The notes beneath the pieces are model-generated. The model saw only the letters and a program-made list of their open reading frames with translations. It searched no databases and was not told the DNA's origin. DNA of 15,579 nucleotides from CAYURR01 sp964446745 (GTDB taxonomy: Bacteria > Bacillota > Clostridia > Lachnospirales > WQUN01), in assembly GCA_964446745.1 (NCBI GenBank), contig CAYURR010000064.1, positions 1 to 15,579 of the forward strand, written 5' to 3'. Of this stretch, positions 1 to 7,384 are shown piece by piece (the first letter of the stretch is position 1; each line of letters opens with the position of its first letter). A program made the position numbers and the translations under genes.

Positions 1-2
1 AA

Positions 3-674
3 CCGGCCGAAAAGCTTGTTGTGGGTACAAACGCCGAGTTCCCGCCGTTTGAGTTCATAAACGACAAGGGCGAGATAGACGGCTTTGACATAGCATTCGC
101 AAAGGAAATCGCAAAGACCTTAAACGCTGAGATCGAGATCACAAACATGGAGTTCAAATCCCTGATAGCGGCGCTTGAGACCGGCCAGATCAACATGATC
201 GCGGCAGGCATGACCGTTACAGAGGATCGTAAAAAGAGCGTGGACTTCTCTGATCCGTACTACACCGCGACTATCGTGATCATCAAGAAGGCCGATGATA
301 CCACGATCAACACAGGCGACGACCTGGTCGGCAAGAAGGTAGCGGTTCAAGAGGGTACAACGAGCGATTTCATCTGCACGGACGATTACGAGGGTATCGA
401 TGTTTCGCGCTTTAAAAAGGGCGTGGATGCAGTCATGGAGCTAAAAAACGGCAAGTGTGACGCTGTAGTCATCGACGCTAATCCGGCGAGGGAATTCGTT
501 AAGATCAATCCGGACCTCACGATCGTAGAGGAACCGATCGCGATTGAGGAATACGCGATAGCTGTCAAAAAGGGCGACACAAAGACCGTTGACGGGATTA
601 ACACGACGCTCAAAAATATCAAGGGAAATAACATCTATTCGGATCTGATCGGGAAGTATATCGAAGAAAAATAA
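3..674 (+). CDS. Amino-acid ABC transporter substrate-binding protein (5' end missing)
   Basis: This is the extracytoplasmic solute receptor of a polar amino-acid importer of the SBP_bac_3 (family 3) type. The reading frame is open from the window edge, so the true start, signal peptide and probable lipobox lie upstream; the GTG at 21 is an internal valine. About 223 residues remain. They begin with the family's first beta strand (KLVVGTNAEFPPFEF), followed by the DGFDIAFAKEIAK helix, the LIAALETGQINMIAAGMT segment and the VDFSDPYY motif, all typical of glutamine, histidine, arginine and cystine receptors. The C-terminal NGKCDAVVIDANPA stretch is the usual second-lobe ligand region. The gene ends at TAA 672-674, 21 bases before the permease start, in the common receptor-permease-ATPase order. 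The substrate cannot be read from sequence alone; a polar or acidic amino acid is the family expectation. Confidence 0.93.
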   Translation, partial: PAEKLVVGTNAEFPPFEFINDKGEIDGFDIAFAKEIAKTLNAEIEITNMEFKSLIAALETGQINMIAAGMTVTEDRKKSVDFSDPYYTATIVIIKKADDTTINTGDDLVGKKVAVQEGTTSDFICTDDYEGIDVSRFKKGVDAVMELKNGKCDAVVIDANPAREFVKINPDLTIVEEPIAIEEYAIAVKKGDTKTVDGINTTLKNIKGNNIYSDLIGKYIEEK

Positions 675-697
675 ATTATATTCGAGGAAAAATAAAT
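661..697 (+). repeat. 21-base tandem near-duplication at gene junction
   Basis: The 16 bases at 661-676 (TCGAAGAAAAATAAAT) recur at 682-697 with one change (A to G), giving a 21-base period. In the first copy TAA is the stop codon of the binding protein. In the second copy the A-to-G change makes GAGGAAA, the ribosome binding site of the permease, and the final AT begins its ATG (696). The duplication therefore accounts for the whole short intergenic region. Confidence 0.75.
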
Positions 698-1403
698 GTT
701 CACGCAGATATATAACGACTTTTACAACACTATCATAGAAGCCGACCGCTATAAGATGTTGTTGGACGGGCTTTGGGTTACTATCATGATTTCTGTACTT
801 GCCATTACGCTGGGTACGTTGATTGGTATGCTCATAGCACTTTTAAAGCTGCGGCCCGCTTCAAAGACGCGCAGGGATATTTTATTTAACGCGCTCACAA
901 AGATCGCAAACGTGTACATAGACATCATCCGGGGTACGCCCGTGGTTGTGCAGCTGTTGATCCTCTACATGGTTGTTCTGGTCAATACGGGCATACCGAA
1001 GACCGGTATCGCAATCATAGCATTTGGCATCAACAGCGGAGCGTATGTCTCAGAGATATTCAGAGCAGGTATATTAGCCGTGGATCGCGGTCAAATGGAA
1101 GCCGGACGTTCGTCCGGCTTGTCGTTTTGGGCGACGATGCGCATGATCATCATACCGCAGGCTGTTAAGAACATCCTGCCCGCACTCGGTAACGAGTTCA
1201 TCGTGCTGATAAAGGAAACGGCCATCGTCGGCTATATCGCGATCGTCGATATCACAAAGGCTGCGGACTTTATTATCAGCCGTACCTACAAGGCCTTTCC
1301 GCCATTGATCACGACTGCGATTATATATTTCGTGATCACAAAGCTGTTGTCTATCGGCCTTGTCAGGCTCGAGGGGAGGTTGCGCAAGAGTGATAGTCAC
1401 TAA
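696..1403 (+). CDS. Amino-acid ABC transporter permease, HisM/GlnP type
   Basis: This is the inner-membrane subunit of the polar amino-acid importer whose receptor is encoded just upstream. It has 235 residues, a normal length for the His/Glu/Gln/Arg permease family. Hydrophobic segments are visible at about residues 24-50, 82-98, 103-118, 168-185 and 203-222. The cytoplasmic EAA loop that docks on the ATPase is clear (EAGRSSGLS at 135-143, continuing into the MRMIIIPQAVKNILPALGNEF stretch). IIRGTPVVVQL (77-87) is the usual family motif. The ATG at 696 has GAGGAAA 5 bases upstream. The last 14 bases overlap the ATPase gene, which suggests translational coupling. The protein most likely works as a homodimer, since no second permease gene follows; this is inferred from the operon. 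Confidence 0.95.
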   Translation: MFTQIYNDFYNTIIEADRYKMLLDGLWVTIMISVLAITLGTLIGMLIALLKLRPASKTRRDILFNALTKIANVYIDIIRGTPVVVQLLILYMVVLVNTGIPKTGIAIIAFGINSGAYVSEIFRAGILAVDRGQMEAGRSSGLSFWATMRMIIIPQAVKNILPALGNEFIVLIKETAIVGYIAIVDITKAADFIISRTYKAFPPLITTAIIYFVITKLLSIGLVRLEGRLRKSDSH

Positions 1404-2142
1404 GGATCTACATAAGCACTTCAAGCATTTGCATGTATTAAAGGGCATAAACGAGGAAATAAAGCAGGGCGAAAAGGTCGTAGTGATAGGGCCATCGGGC
1501 TCGGGCAAGAGTACCTTTCTACGCTGCATAAACCTGTTGGAGGAACCAACGAGCGGTCAGATATACATAGACGGGGAGCAGATCAATACCCTAAGCTGCG
1601 ACATCAACGCAGTCAGGCGTAAGATGGGTATGGTGTTTCAGCAGTTCAATCTCTACGCGCATTTGACCGTGCTGCAAAATCTCACTCTCGCGCCTGTATA
1701 TCACAAGATCATGAGCAAGTCCGAGGCCGAGGACTATTCGATGCAGCTTCTTAAGCGCGTGGGTGTCGCTGAGAAAGCCAAGAACTACCCGTCGCAGATA
1801 TCGGGCGGGCAGAAACAGCGTGTCGCGATAGCGCGTGCGTTGGCATTAAAGCCCGAGATCATGTTATTTGACGAGCCTACGTCGGCGCTCGATCCCGAGA
1901 TGGTCGACGAGGTGCTAGACGTTATGAAGTCGTTGGCCGATGAAGGTATGACGATGGTGTTGGTCACACACGAGATGGCGTTTGCAAGGGATGTCGGCAG
2001 CAGGGTCTTGTTCATGGACGACGGTGTAATCGTCGAGCAAAACACCCCGAAGGAGCTGTTTGGCAATCCGAAGACTGATCGCGCGAAGAACTTCTTAAAG
2101 CGTGTGCTGCATGAGAACGGGGGTATCAGACATGAAGGATAG
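1390..2142 (+). CDS. Amino-acid ABC transporter ATP-binding protein, GlnQ/HisP type
   Basis: This is the cytoplasmic ATPase that powers the importer. In the 250-residue product, Walker A is GPSGSGKST (34-42), the Q-loop glutamine is at about 84 (VFQQFNLYAHLT), the signature is SGGQKQR (138-144), Walker B is IMLFDE (157-162) followed by a D-loop SALD, and the switch histidine is in LVTHEMAF (about 194). These match the polar amino-acid ATPase family throughout. The frame is open further upstream to a TTG at 1360. GTG 1390 is preferred because GGGGAGG (1373-1379) sits 10 bases before it and the product then begins with the usual IVTKDLHKHF strand. The gene overlaps the end of the permease by 14 bases and the next gene by 11 bases, so all three are probably translated as a coupled unit. 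Confidence 0.95.
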   Translation: MIVTKDLHKHFKHLHVLKGINEEIKQGEKVVVIGPSGSGKSTFLRCINLLEEPTSGQIYIDGEQINTLSCDINAVRRKMGMVFQQFNLYAHLTVLQNLTLAPVYHKIMSKSEAEDYSMQLLKRVGVAEKAKNYPSQISGGQKQRVAIARALALKPEIMLFDEPTSALDPEMVDEVLDVMKSLADEGMTMVLVTHEMAFARDVGSRVLFMDDGVIVEQNTPKELFGNPKTDRAKNFLKRVLHENGGIRHEG

Positions 2143-5100
2143 ATATACCGTGTATAAGACTATCGTGTTTGTAGCATGCTTCGTGGCTGTATTTTGCTTT
2201 ACGGCGGGCGGGCTTCTTCTGTCGAATGATACGAACATGACGTTAAAGGCAGGCATGTCATACAGGTTTAACGCTATAAATAAAACCAACAATGTAGATA
2301 TCTCAAATACCACGTCGCTGGTCGGCAAGCAATTCGACTATGTGAACGTGGACAGGAACGGCAGTGTCGTATCCTACGGCCAGGCCGGAGGCAAGATCAC
2401 GGTCGAAAAATCCGGATATACACTTCTCACAGTCTTAGACAAGGACATAGAGATCGCATATCCGAAGGATGACGTGTCCGTCGTTGAGATGAAATCAGCC
2501 GCACTCGAGCGCGTTGAGATCGCCGAGGGCAAGACACTCGTATTGCAAAATGTAGATATTGACCGACCCTATGCCATAAAGCTGAACGGGGCCGGGTTTT
2601 TGTCGTATGACGGCGTGTATACAAACTCCGTCGGTACGGTGCTACGCTTTGCAGCAGGCGAAACAAGCTCGGAGATCAGCATCCCGGAGGGCGGCAAGGC
2701 CATCATAACGCCGGTAAAAAAGACCGCGATATCAGTTGATATACCCTCGCCCTGGGCAAAGTCCGTGACCGCAAAGCAGAGCGACAGCCCCGCGATATAT
2801 ACCCACAGCCTCGCTTCTTCGCAATCGCTGAAGATAAATAACGTTGATCCCGAGCGTGAACAGACTGTAAATGTCAGTAACCACGGTGGATATGGTATGC
2901 CTGTTTACGATATCGTGAGACGGGATATAAATGACAAGGTTATTGACTTTACACGCGAAGCCTATACCGGTGAGATAAAGATTCCGGCTGGCGGCAATGT
3001 AACGGTCACGGCGAATGCCGCGAACAGTATGCGTGTGTGGTTTCCGCATCAGTTGATGGGCACGGGGCTCAGTCTCGTTGCACAGCTTTCGCCCGCGCTG
3101 TATGTTCAGACGGTTTCGGTAGGTTCGTCGATCACGATTACGAATGCGGACGAAGAAAACATGTATCGAATAGCAACGAACAGCAGCATCTTGGATACAG
3201 CTCCGCGTTTCGACTACAGCATCGCAGATGTAAACGGCTATGTGTTCGCATATGGCACCGAGGATCTGTATGACGGCTTTGATTTGAACCCGAGAAACAC
3301 GATCCATATGACGGTAAAGAACGGTTATAATCTGCGTGTGTGGTACCCGAGTGAATACAAGGGCTCGGTGATAAAGACCGAAGCTACAGACGCGAAAGCG
3401 CTCATGACCTATGACCTTGAGGGTGGTATGAGTGTAAACGTCGCAAACAGCGATGACGAGACCGTCAGCGTTTCGGCAAAGACCATGGGTCAGGCGATAT
3501 CCGATTACGAATACCTCTGCAAGGATAAATACAACCAAGCCATCAGCTTTGGCACCACGAGCAACGCAACCACGGATGTATATCCGGAGGGCCAGACAAT
3601 GATCACGGCGGCCAACGGTTACAAGCTCAGACTGTATTATCCGACGAGCTGGAGCAACCTGAGCATAGAGACCGCAGATGGCAAAGCGTTACATTACTAT
3701 GATGTCTCGCCGAATTATGGGCTTGAGATCACAGCAGCCGGCAGCGAAAACGACAGCTTCTATATAGGTGTGGAAAACGCCGAGAAAGCCAACAAGCCGG
3801 TATACGAATACCTGAACGACGACGAGATCGGCTGTGCAGACACGGAAGGGGCAATGTCGGATCGTTTGCTGTTGACGGGCGGCGAAAAGCTGCAGATATC
3901 GGCATACAGAACGAATCGCCTGCGCGTGTTTATACCGGTCGAGCAGAAAGACAAGGTTTTGACGGTAAAGACATTGGATCGTCCGGTGCTGACCACGATG
4001 ACCCTGCCGTCCGGCAAGGGCATCGTAATAAAGAACGCCGGAACCGAGGAACGCAAGCTAATAACAAACAGCGAAATGGACCGTATCGGCCTTGAGAGTG
4101 TATCGAAGGATAAGGACGGCACAATTACAAGCTGGTCCGGCAATACATTAGTGAAGGGCTTCCGCGTGAGCGCCGGAGGGCAATCAATCGTGACGGCGGT
4201 GGGCTCGGGCCTAAAGCTATTTGTGCCGACCGACTGGATCGGTGAGAACAGCGGAATCTCATTCACGGAAACGGATAGCCCGGCTGTGTACTACGCAACT
4301 ATACCGGCCGGAGGCGGCTTAAAATTAACAAATCTGAGGACGGATATGTCATTCAATATACCCGTGTATGACATGTCAGACGGTATCAGCTATGACAAGC
4401 TTATCTTGAGCGGTGATAGCACCGTCAGGCAGTGTGTGACGGATGACACGACACACAGCCTATATTTGGAAACGGGCGGAACGTCAAGCATTTCCGCACG
4501 CAACGGCTCGAGTGTAAAGATGCTTCTGCCGTATGAATGGAAGGACAGTATCCGGATCGAGAACACGGGTACGGTGCTGAACCAATTCACAGTCAGGCCC
4601 GGCGATAGCATAGAGATAGAAAACAGCGATCTGAGCTACGGTTATGCTGTGTACACAAATGCGAACCCGAATAACGGAATGCTCAGCCCCGTATACGACC
4701 TCGTATTCATGAAGGGTGACAAGGCGCAGGATTTCTCGTCCGAAAACAAGGCCGATGTATTCTCGGTATTGAGTGCAGGGCGTACGCTTTTAACTGTAAA
4801 TGAGGGTTCGGAGTTAAAGCTCTGGTATCCGGCTGAGAACGCGACGAAGTTGAAAATAAAGCCTGCTGCGCAGACCGCATTGGCGCATTATACGGTCAGC
4901 CCGGGAGCAACGCTCACGATCTACAACAATTCAGAAGCCGCATATCAGATCCGCAACAACAGCGGTGACGGGTTGCATATGCCTAAATATGAATATCGCA
5001 ACAATACCACAACGACAACATATGAGGATCCCGTTGCGATTTCGGGTCCGGTTGCCGTACCGCCGCACTCGAGCATAACGATACGCGCGGTAAACGGTTA

Positions 5101-5155
5101 TGACCTAAAGCTCTGGGTTCCACAGCAATGGCTCAGGGAAATCAGCGTGAGGTGA
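2132..5155 (+). CDS. Large exported protein of ten ~100-residue repeats, function unknown
   Basis: I do not recognise a named family. The product has 1007 residues if translation starts at ATG 2132; a GTG at 2102 in the same frame would add 10 residues but lies deep in the ATPase gene. A short basic N-terminus (KDRYTVYK) is followed by a hydrophobic segment at about residues 10-31, a signal peptide or uncleaved anchor, so the protein is expected outside the membrane. The rest is built from ten degenerate units ending in a motif like NGYxLRVWYP. Typical units also carry a central PVYEY-like motif, a GG..(I/V)T(A/V) strand before the end motif, and an A.YxYxV..G..LxIxN segment after it, suggesting beta-sandwich domains. 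It is rich in Asn, Ser, Thr and Tyr. There is no sorting signal, SLH domain, C-terminal membrane anchor or enzyme motif. Overlap with the transporter ATPase suggests co-translation. A cell-surface or adhesin-like role is a guess. Confidence 0.85.
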   Translation: MKDRYTVYKTIVFVACFVAVFCFTAGGLLLSNDTNMTLKAGMSYRFNAINKTNNVDISNTTSLVGKQFDYVNVDRNGSVVSYGQAGGKITVEKSGYTLLTVLDKDIEIAYPKDDVSVVEMKSAALERVEIAEGKTLVLQNVDIDRPYAIKLNGAGFLSYDGVYTNSVGTVLRFAAGETSSEISIPEGGKAIITPVKKTAISVDIPSPWAKSVTAKQSDSPAIYTHSLASSQSLKINNVDPEREQTVNVSNHGGYGMPVYDIVRRDINDKVIDFTREAYTGEIKIPAGGNVTVTANAANSMRVWFPHQLMGTGLSLVAQLSPALYVQTVSVGSSITITNADEENMYRIATNSSILDTAPRFDYSIADVNGYVFAYGTEDLYDGFDLNPRNTIHMTVKNGYNLRVWYPSEYKGSVIKTEATDAKALMTYDLEGGMSVNVANSDDETVSVSAKTMGQAISDYEYLCKDKYNQAISFGTTSNATTDVYPEGQTMITAANGYKLRLYYPTSWSNLSIETADGKALHYYDVSPNYGLEITAAGSENDSFYIGVENAEKANKPVYEYLNDDEIGCADTEGAMSDRLLLTGGEKLQISAYRTNRLRVFIPVEQKDKVLTVKTLDRPVLTTMTLPSGKGIVIKNAGTEERKLITNSEMDRIGLESVSKDKDGTITSWSGNTLVKGFRVSAGGQSIVTAVGSGLKLFVPTDWIGENSGISFTETDSPAVYYATIPAGGGLKLTNLRTDMSFNIPVYDMSDGISYDKLILSGDSTVRQCVTDDTTHSLYLETGGTSSISARNGSSVKMLLPYEWKDSIRIENTGTVLNQFTVRPGDSIEIENSDLSYGYAVYTNANPNNGMLSPVYDLVFMKGDKAQDFSSENKADVFSVLSAGRTLLTVNEGSELKLWYPAENATKLKIKPAAQTALAHYTVSPGATLTIYNNSEAAYQIRNNSGDGLHMPKYEYRNNTTTTTYEDPVAISGPVAVPPHSSITIRAVNGYDLKLWVPQQWLREISVR
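2447..5122 (+). repeat. Ten-unit degenerate protein repeat, period about 282-303 bases
   Basis: The end-of-unit hexapeptide (consensus L-R/K-V/L-W-Y-P) is encoded at about 2447 (IEIAYP), 2729 (ISVDIP), 3029 (MRVWFP), 3331 (LRVWYP), 3625 (LRLYYP), 3920 (LRVFIP), 4211 (LKLFVP), 4514 (VKMLLP), 4814 (LKLWYP) and 5105 (LKLWVP). Neighbouring motifs are spaced 282, 300, 302, 294, 295, 291, 303, 300 and 291 bases apart. The units are strongly diverged at DNA level, so the array is old rather than a recent expansion. The first two units are the least conserved. Confidence 0.85.
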
Positions 5156-5159
5156 TAAG

Positions 5160-6140
5160 GTGTTAAGATATGGAGTACTCGGTACGAACTGGATAGCTGA
5201 GCGTAATGCAAAGGCTATACAGGCGCAGGACAACATGAGCGTGGATGCGGTATGCGCACGTACCAAAGAAAAGGTAGACGCATTCGCGGATAAGATGGGC
5301 ATAGCTAAGCGATACTATACGGCACAGGATATGGCGTCGGATACCGAACTCGACTGCGTATATGTATCCTCACCGCATGGTCTGCATTTCGATCACGTGG
5401 AGCTGTTTCTCAAAAGCGGCAAGCATGTAATATGTGAGAAGCCATTCGTGATGAATGCACGAGAGGCGGAAACCTTGTTTAAACTCGCTGACGAGCGGGG
5501 CCTGTGCGTGATGGAGGCTATGTGGACGCGCTTTCTGCCTGCTGTAAAGCAGATGCAAAGTGCGATCGATAACGGTATCATCGGCGAGGTAAGGCAGATG
5601 GACTTTCAACTATCGTTTGCATCTGATTTGAGTAACACGACCTCGAGGCTGTTGGATCCAGGATTGGGCGGTGGCGCGCTGTTGGATATCGGGGTGTATT
5701 GCCTGACGATGGCCGATGTGGTGATGCGTTCAGAACCCATAAAGATCGTGTCGGCGGTGCATAAGGGCGAAACGAACGTAGACCTGCGCAGCAGTGTGTT
5801 ATTGCAATACGAAGACGGCTGCATAGCGCATGTCCATACGGCTATCGATGTAACCGGTATAAACAATAACATTATATATGGTACTAAAGGACGCATCGAG
5901 TTTGAACCGTGCTTTGCACCGACCTACTATACGGTCACACGCAGCGGGGCGTCAGGTAACGAGGTCGAGCGTTTCGACGGCCCGTTTGAGTTAAACGGAT
6001 ACGAATATCAGTATCGTGCGTTTGCAAAGCTCGTAGAGACTCGAGTGGCACCGGACGAACTTAAGCCCTCGGATACACTGCGGATAATGACTCAGATGGA
6101 TACACTACGCAAGGAATGGTGTGTAGCAAATGCATATTAA
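5160..6140 (+). CDS. Gfo/Idh/MocA-family NAD(P)-dependent oxidoreductase
   Basis: This is a soluble dehydrogenase of the glucose-fructose oxidoreductase / inositol dehydrogenase family, 326 residues and of normal length. The N-terminal Rossmann fold begins RYGVLGTNWIAE (3-14), where the family's GxGxxG is relaxed. The conserved EKP motif is at 93-95 (HVICEKPFVMNA), and the catalytic-region motif GGGALLDIGVYCL is at about 170-182 with the Asp and Tyr in place. The EAMWTRFLP segment (119-127) resembles the dimeric dihydrodiol dehydrogenase branch, which acts on sugars or diols; the substrate here cannot be told. GTG 5160 is the start, with AGGTGA (5150-5155) overlapping the stop codon of the repeat-protein gene. 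The gene overlaps rnhB by 11 bases. Why it sits between a surface protein and RNase HII is unclear. Confidence 0.93.
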   Translation: MLRYGVLGTNWIAERNAKAIQAQDNMSVDAVCARTKEKVDAFADKMGIAKRYYTAQDMASDTELDCVYVSSPHGLHFDHVELFLKSGKHVICEKPFVMNAREAETLFKLADERGLCVMEAMWTRFLPAVKQMQSAIDNGIIGEVRQMDFQLSFASDLSNTTSRLLDPGLGGGALLDIGVYCLTMADVVMRSEPIKIVSAVHKGETNVDLRSSVLLQYEDGCIAHVHTAIDVTGINNNIIYGTKGRIEFEPCFAPTYYTVTRSGASGNEVERFDGPFELNGYEYQYRAFAKLVETRVAPDELKPSDTLRIMTQMDTLRKEWCVANAY

Positions 6141-6714
6141 CACCGCCGACATCCCGGCAGAGAGACTGATCGGCGTGGATGAAGCGGGACGCGGGCCCCT
6201 TGCGGGGCCCGTATACGCCTGTGCGGTCATATTTCCCGAGGAATTTGACTACATGGGCGTTAATGATTCCAAAAAGCTATCGCCAAAGAAGAGGGAACGC
6301 TTCTACGCACGGATGATGGATGCGGGATTAAAGATCGGCATAGGCATAGTAGAGCCGGAGGAGATCGATCGGATCAATATCTTGCAGGCTTCCTTAAAGG
6401 CGATGGCCTTGGCAATAGAGGCTATACGTGAACATGCAGATTTTGCGTTGGTGGATGGCATATATGTACCGCATACAGATTTCACGTGCAAGGCTATAAA
6501 GGGCGGTGACGCAATCGTGCCCGTTATAGGCGGCGCGAGCATCGCGGCGAAGGTATTGAGAGATTGGCAGATGCAACGATATCATGAAATGTATCCACAA
6601 TACGGATTTGATAAGCATAAGGGTTATGGTACCAAGCAGCATTACGAGGCGATCGAAAGGTATGGGATATGCCCGATACATAGGCGATCGTTTTTGAAGG
6701 GGATAAGGACATGA
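6130..6714 (+). CDS. rnhB: Ribonuclease HII
   Basis: RNase HII cleaves the RNA strand of RNA-DNA hybrids and nicks at single ribonucleotides misincorporated in DNA, supporting genome maintenance in the cytoplasm. The product is 194 residues, near the usual 195-215. The family opening VDEAGRGPLAGPV is present with catalytic D17 and E18. NDSKKL (45-50), LVDG (D109) and GASIAAKVLRD (D145) supply the remaining acidic residues of the DEDD site. The C-terminal YGFDKHKGYGTKQHYEAI and RRSF motifs are also present. ATG 6130 overlaps the end of the upstream oxidoreductase by 11 bases, and the TGA stop overlaps the next start as ATGA. The following two genes match the common rnhB neighbourhood of Firmicutes. 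Confidence 0.97.
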   Translation: MHINTADIPAERLIGVDEAGRGPLAGPVYACAVIFPEEFDYMGVNDSKKLSPKKRERFYARMMDAGLKIGIGIVEPEEIDRINILQASLKAMALAIEAIREHADFALVDGIYVPHTDFTCKAIKGGDAIVPVIGGASIAAKVLRDWQMQRYHEMYPQYGFDKHKGYGTKQHYEAIERYGICPIHRRSFLKGIRT

Positions 6715-7007
6715 CCACGGATATGCAGCAAGATAATAGGCAGCCAAAGCGGCGCGCCGTGGCAATAAAATATACAAAGACCGACATAGCACCGAGGGTC
6801 ACCGCAAAGGGCTCTGGTTATGTAGCGGATCGCATCGCAGAAAAGGCCAAAGCCGCAGATGTCCCCATACACAAGGACGCCGCGCTCGTGAATGAACTCA
6901 CGCGCTTGGATCTCGGCGAGAGCATCCCTCCCGAATTGTATGAGGTGGTTGCACAGATTCTACTGTTTATATCAGATCTCGATAAGCTAGAAAAGTGGCG
7001 AAAATGA
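6711..7007 (+). CDS. ylqH: Stand-alone FlhB/YscU C-terminal-domain protein (YlqH-like)
   Basis: The 98-residue product matches the cytoplasmic C-terminal domain of the flagellar/type III export switch proteins FlhB, YscU and EscU. The segments AVAIKYTKTDIAPRVTAKG, VADRIAEKAKAADVPIHKDAALV and IPPELYEVVAQILLFI align well with that domain. It has no membrane segments, and the NPTH autocleavage motif that precedes this domain in FlhB is absent; the product starts just after where it would be. Small proteins of this kind are found next to rnhB in Bacillus (YlqH) and many Clostridia; their role is not established. No flagellar or secretion gene is nearby. The ATG at 6711 overlaps the rnhB stop as ATGA and has GAAGGGG (6696-6702) 8 bases upstream. 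Confidence 0.88.
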   Translation: MTTDMQQDNRQPKRRAVAIKYTKTDIAPRVTAKGSGYVADRIAEKAKAADVPIHKDAALVNELTRLDLGESIPPELYEVVAQILLFISDLDKLEKWRK

Positions 7008-7381
7008 TGAAGCCCGCATTGAGTAATGTCGAGATCGGCAGAGAGGGTCAGAGGATCGCCGAGGAATATCTGCGTGAGAAGGGCATGGAGATCGTCGCGC
7101 GTAACGTTTATGCGCGTCATGGCGAGATTGATATCATCGCAAAGGACGGAGCATACCTTGTCTTCGTCGAGGTCAAGCTGCGTAAAGCACTGTCACACGG
7201 GTATCCGTCAGAGGCCGTGGATTACCGCAAGCGCAAGCGAATGATCTCGGCTGCGAATGAGTATATCTACAAAAACAGATTGCATGACGCGGATATGCGC
7301 TTAGATGTAGTGGGGATATTTGCGAGAGCCGGAAAGGAACCCGAGATCACGCATATAGTGGATGCGTTCGGGGTGGGGTAA
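7004..7381 (+). CDS. yraN: YraN / UPF0102 family nuclease-fold protein
   Basis: This is a 125-residue member of the YraN (UPF0102) family, which has a restriction-endonuclease-like fold; its cellular job is not firmly known, though a link to DNA recombination or repair is often suggested. Visible motifs are GREGQRIAEEYLREKGMEIVARN (residues 12-34), then GEIDIIAKDG (40-49) and FVEVK (54-58). The Glu, the Asp43 and the E-x-K form the nuclease-like acidic core. ATG 7004 overlaps the TGA of the previous gene as ATGA and is the chosen start. A GTG at 6995 and another ATG at 7007 are in the same frame and cannot be excluded. The position after rnhB and the FlhB-like gene is the usual one in Firmicutes. 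Confidence 0.93.
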   Translation: MMKPALSNVEIGREGQRIAEEYLREKGMEIVARNVYARHGEIDIIAKDGAYLVFVEVKLRKALSHGYPSEAVDYRKRKRMISAANEYIYKNRLHDADMRLDVVGIFARAGKEPEITHIVDAFGVG

Positions 7382-7384
7382 AGC

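Noticed and set aside
1360..1389. TTG start that would lengthen the amino-acid ABC ATPase by ten residues
   Set aside because: It lacks a ribosome site and the extension would contain the real GGGGAGG site of GTG 1390.
2732..3538. Antisense 268-residue open frame within the repeat-protein gene
   Set aside because: No recognisable domain; its length follows from the codon bias of the repeat gene, whose own frame has clear internal periodicity.
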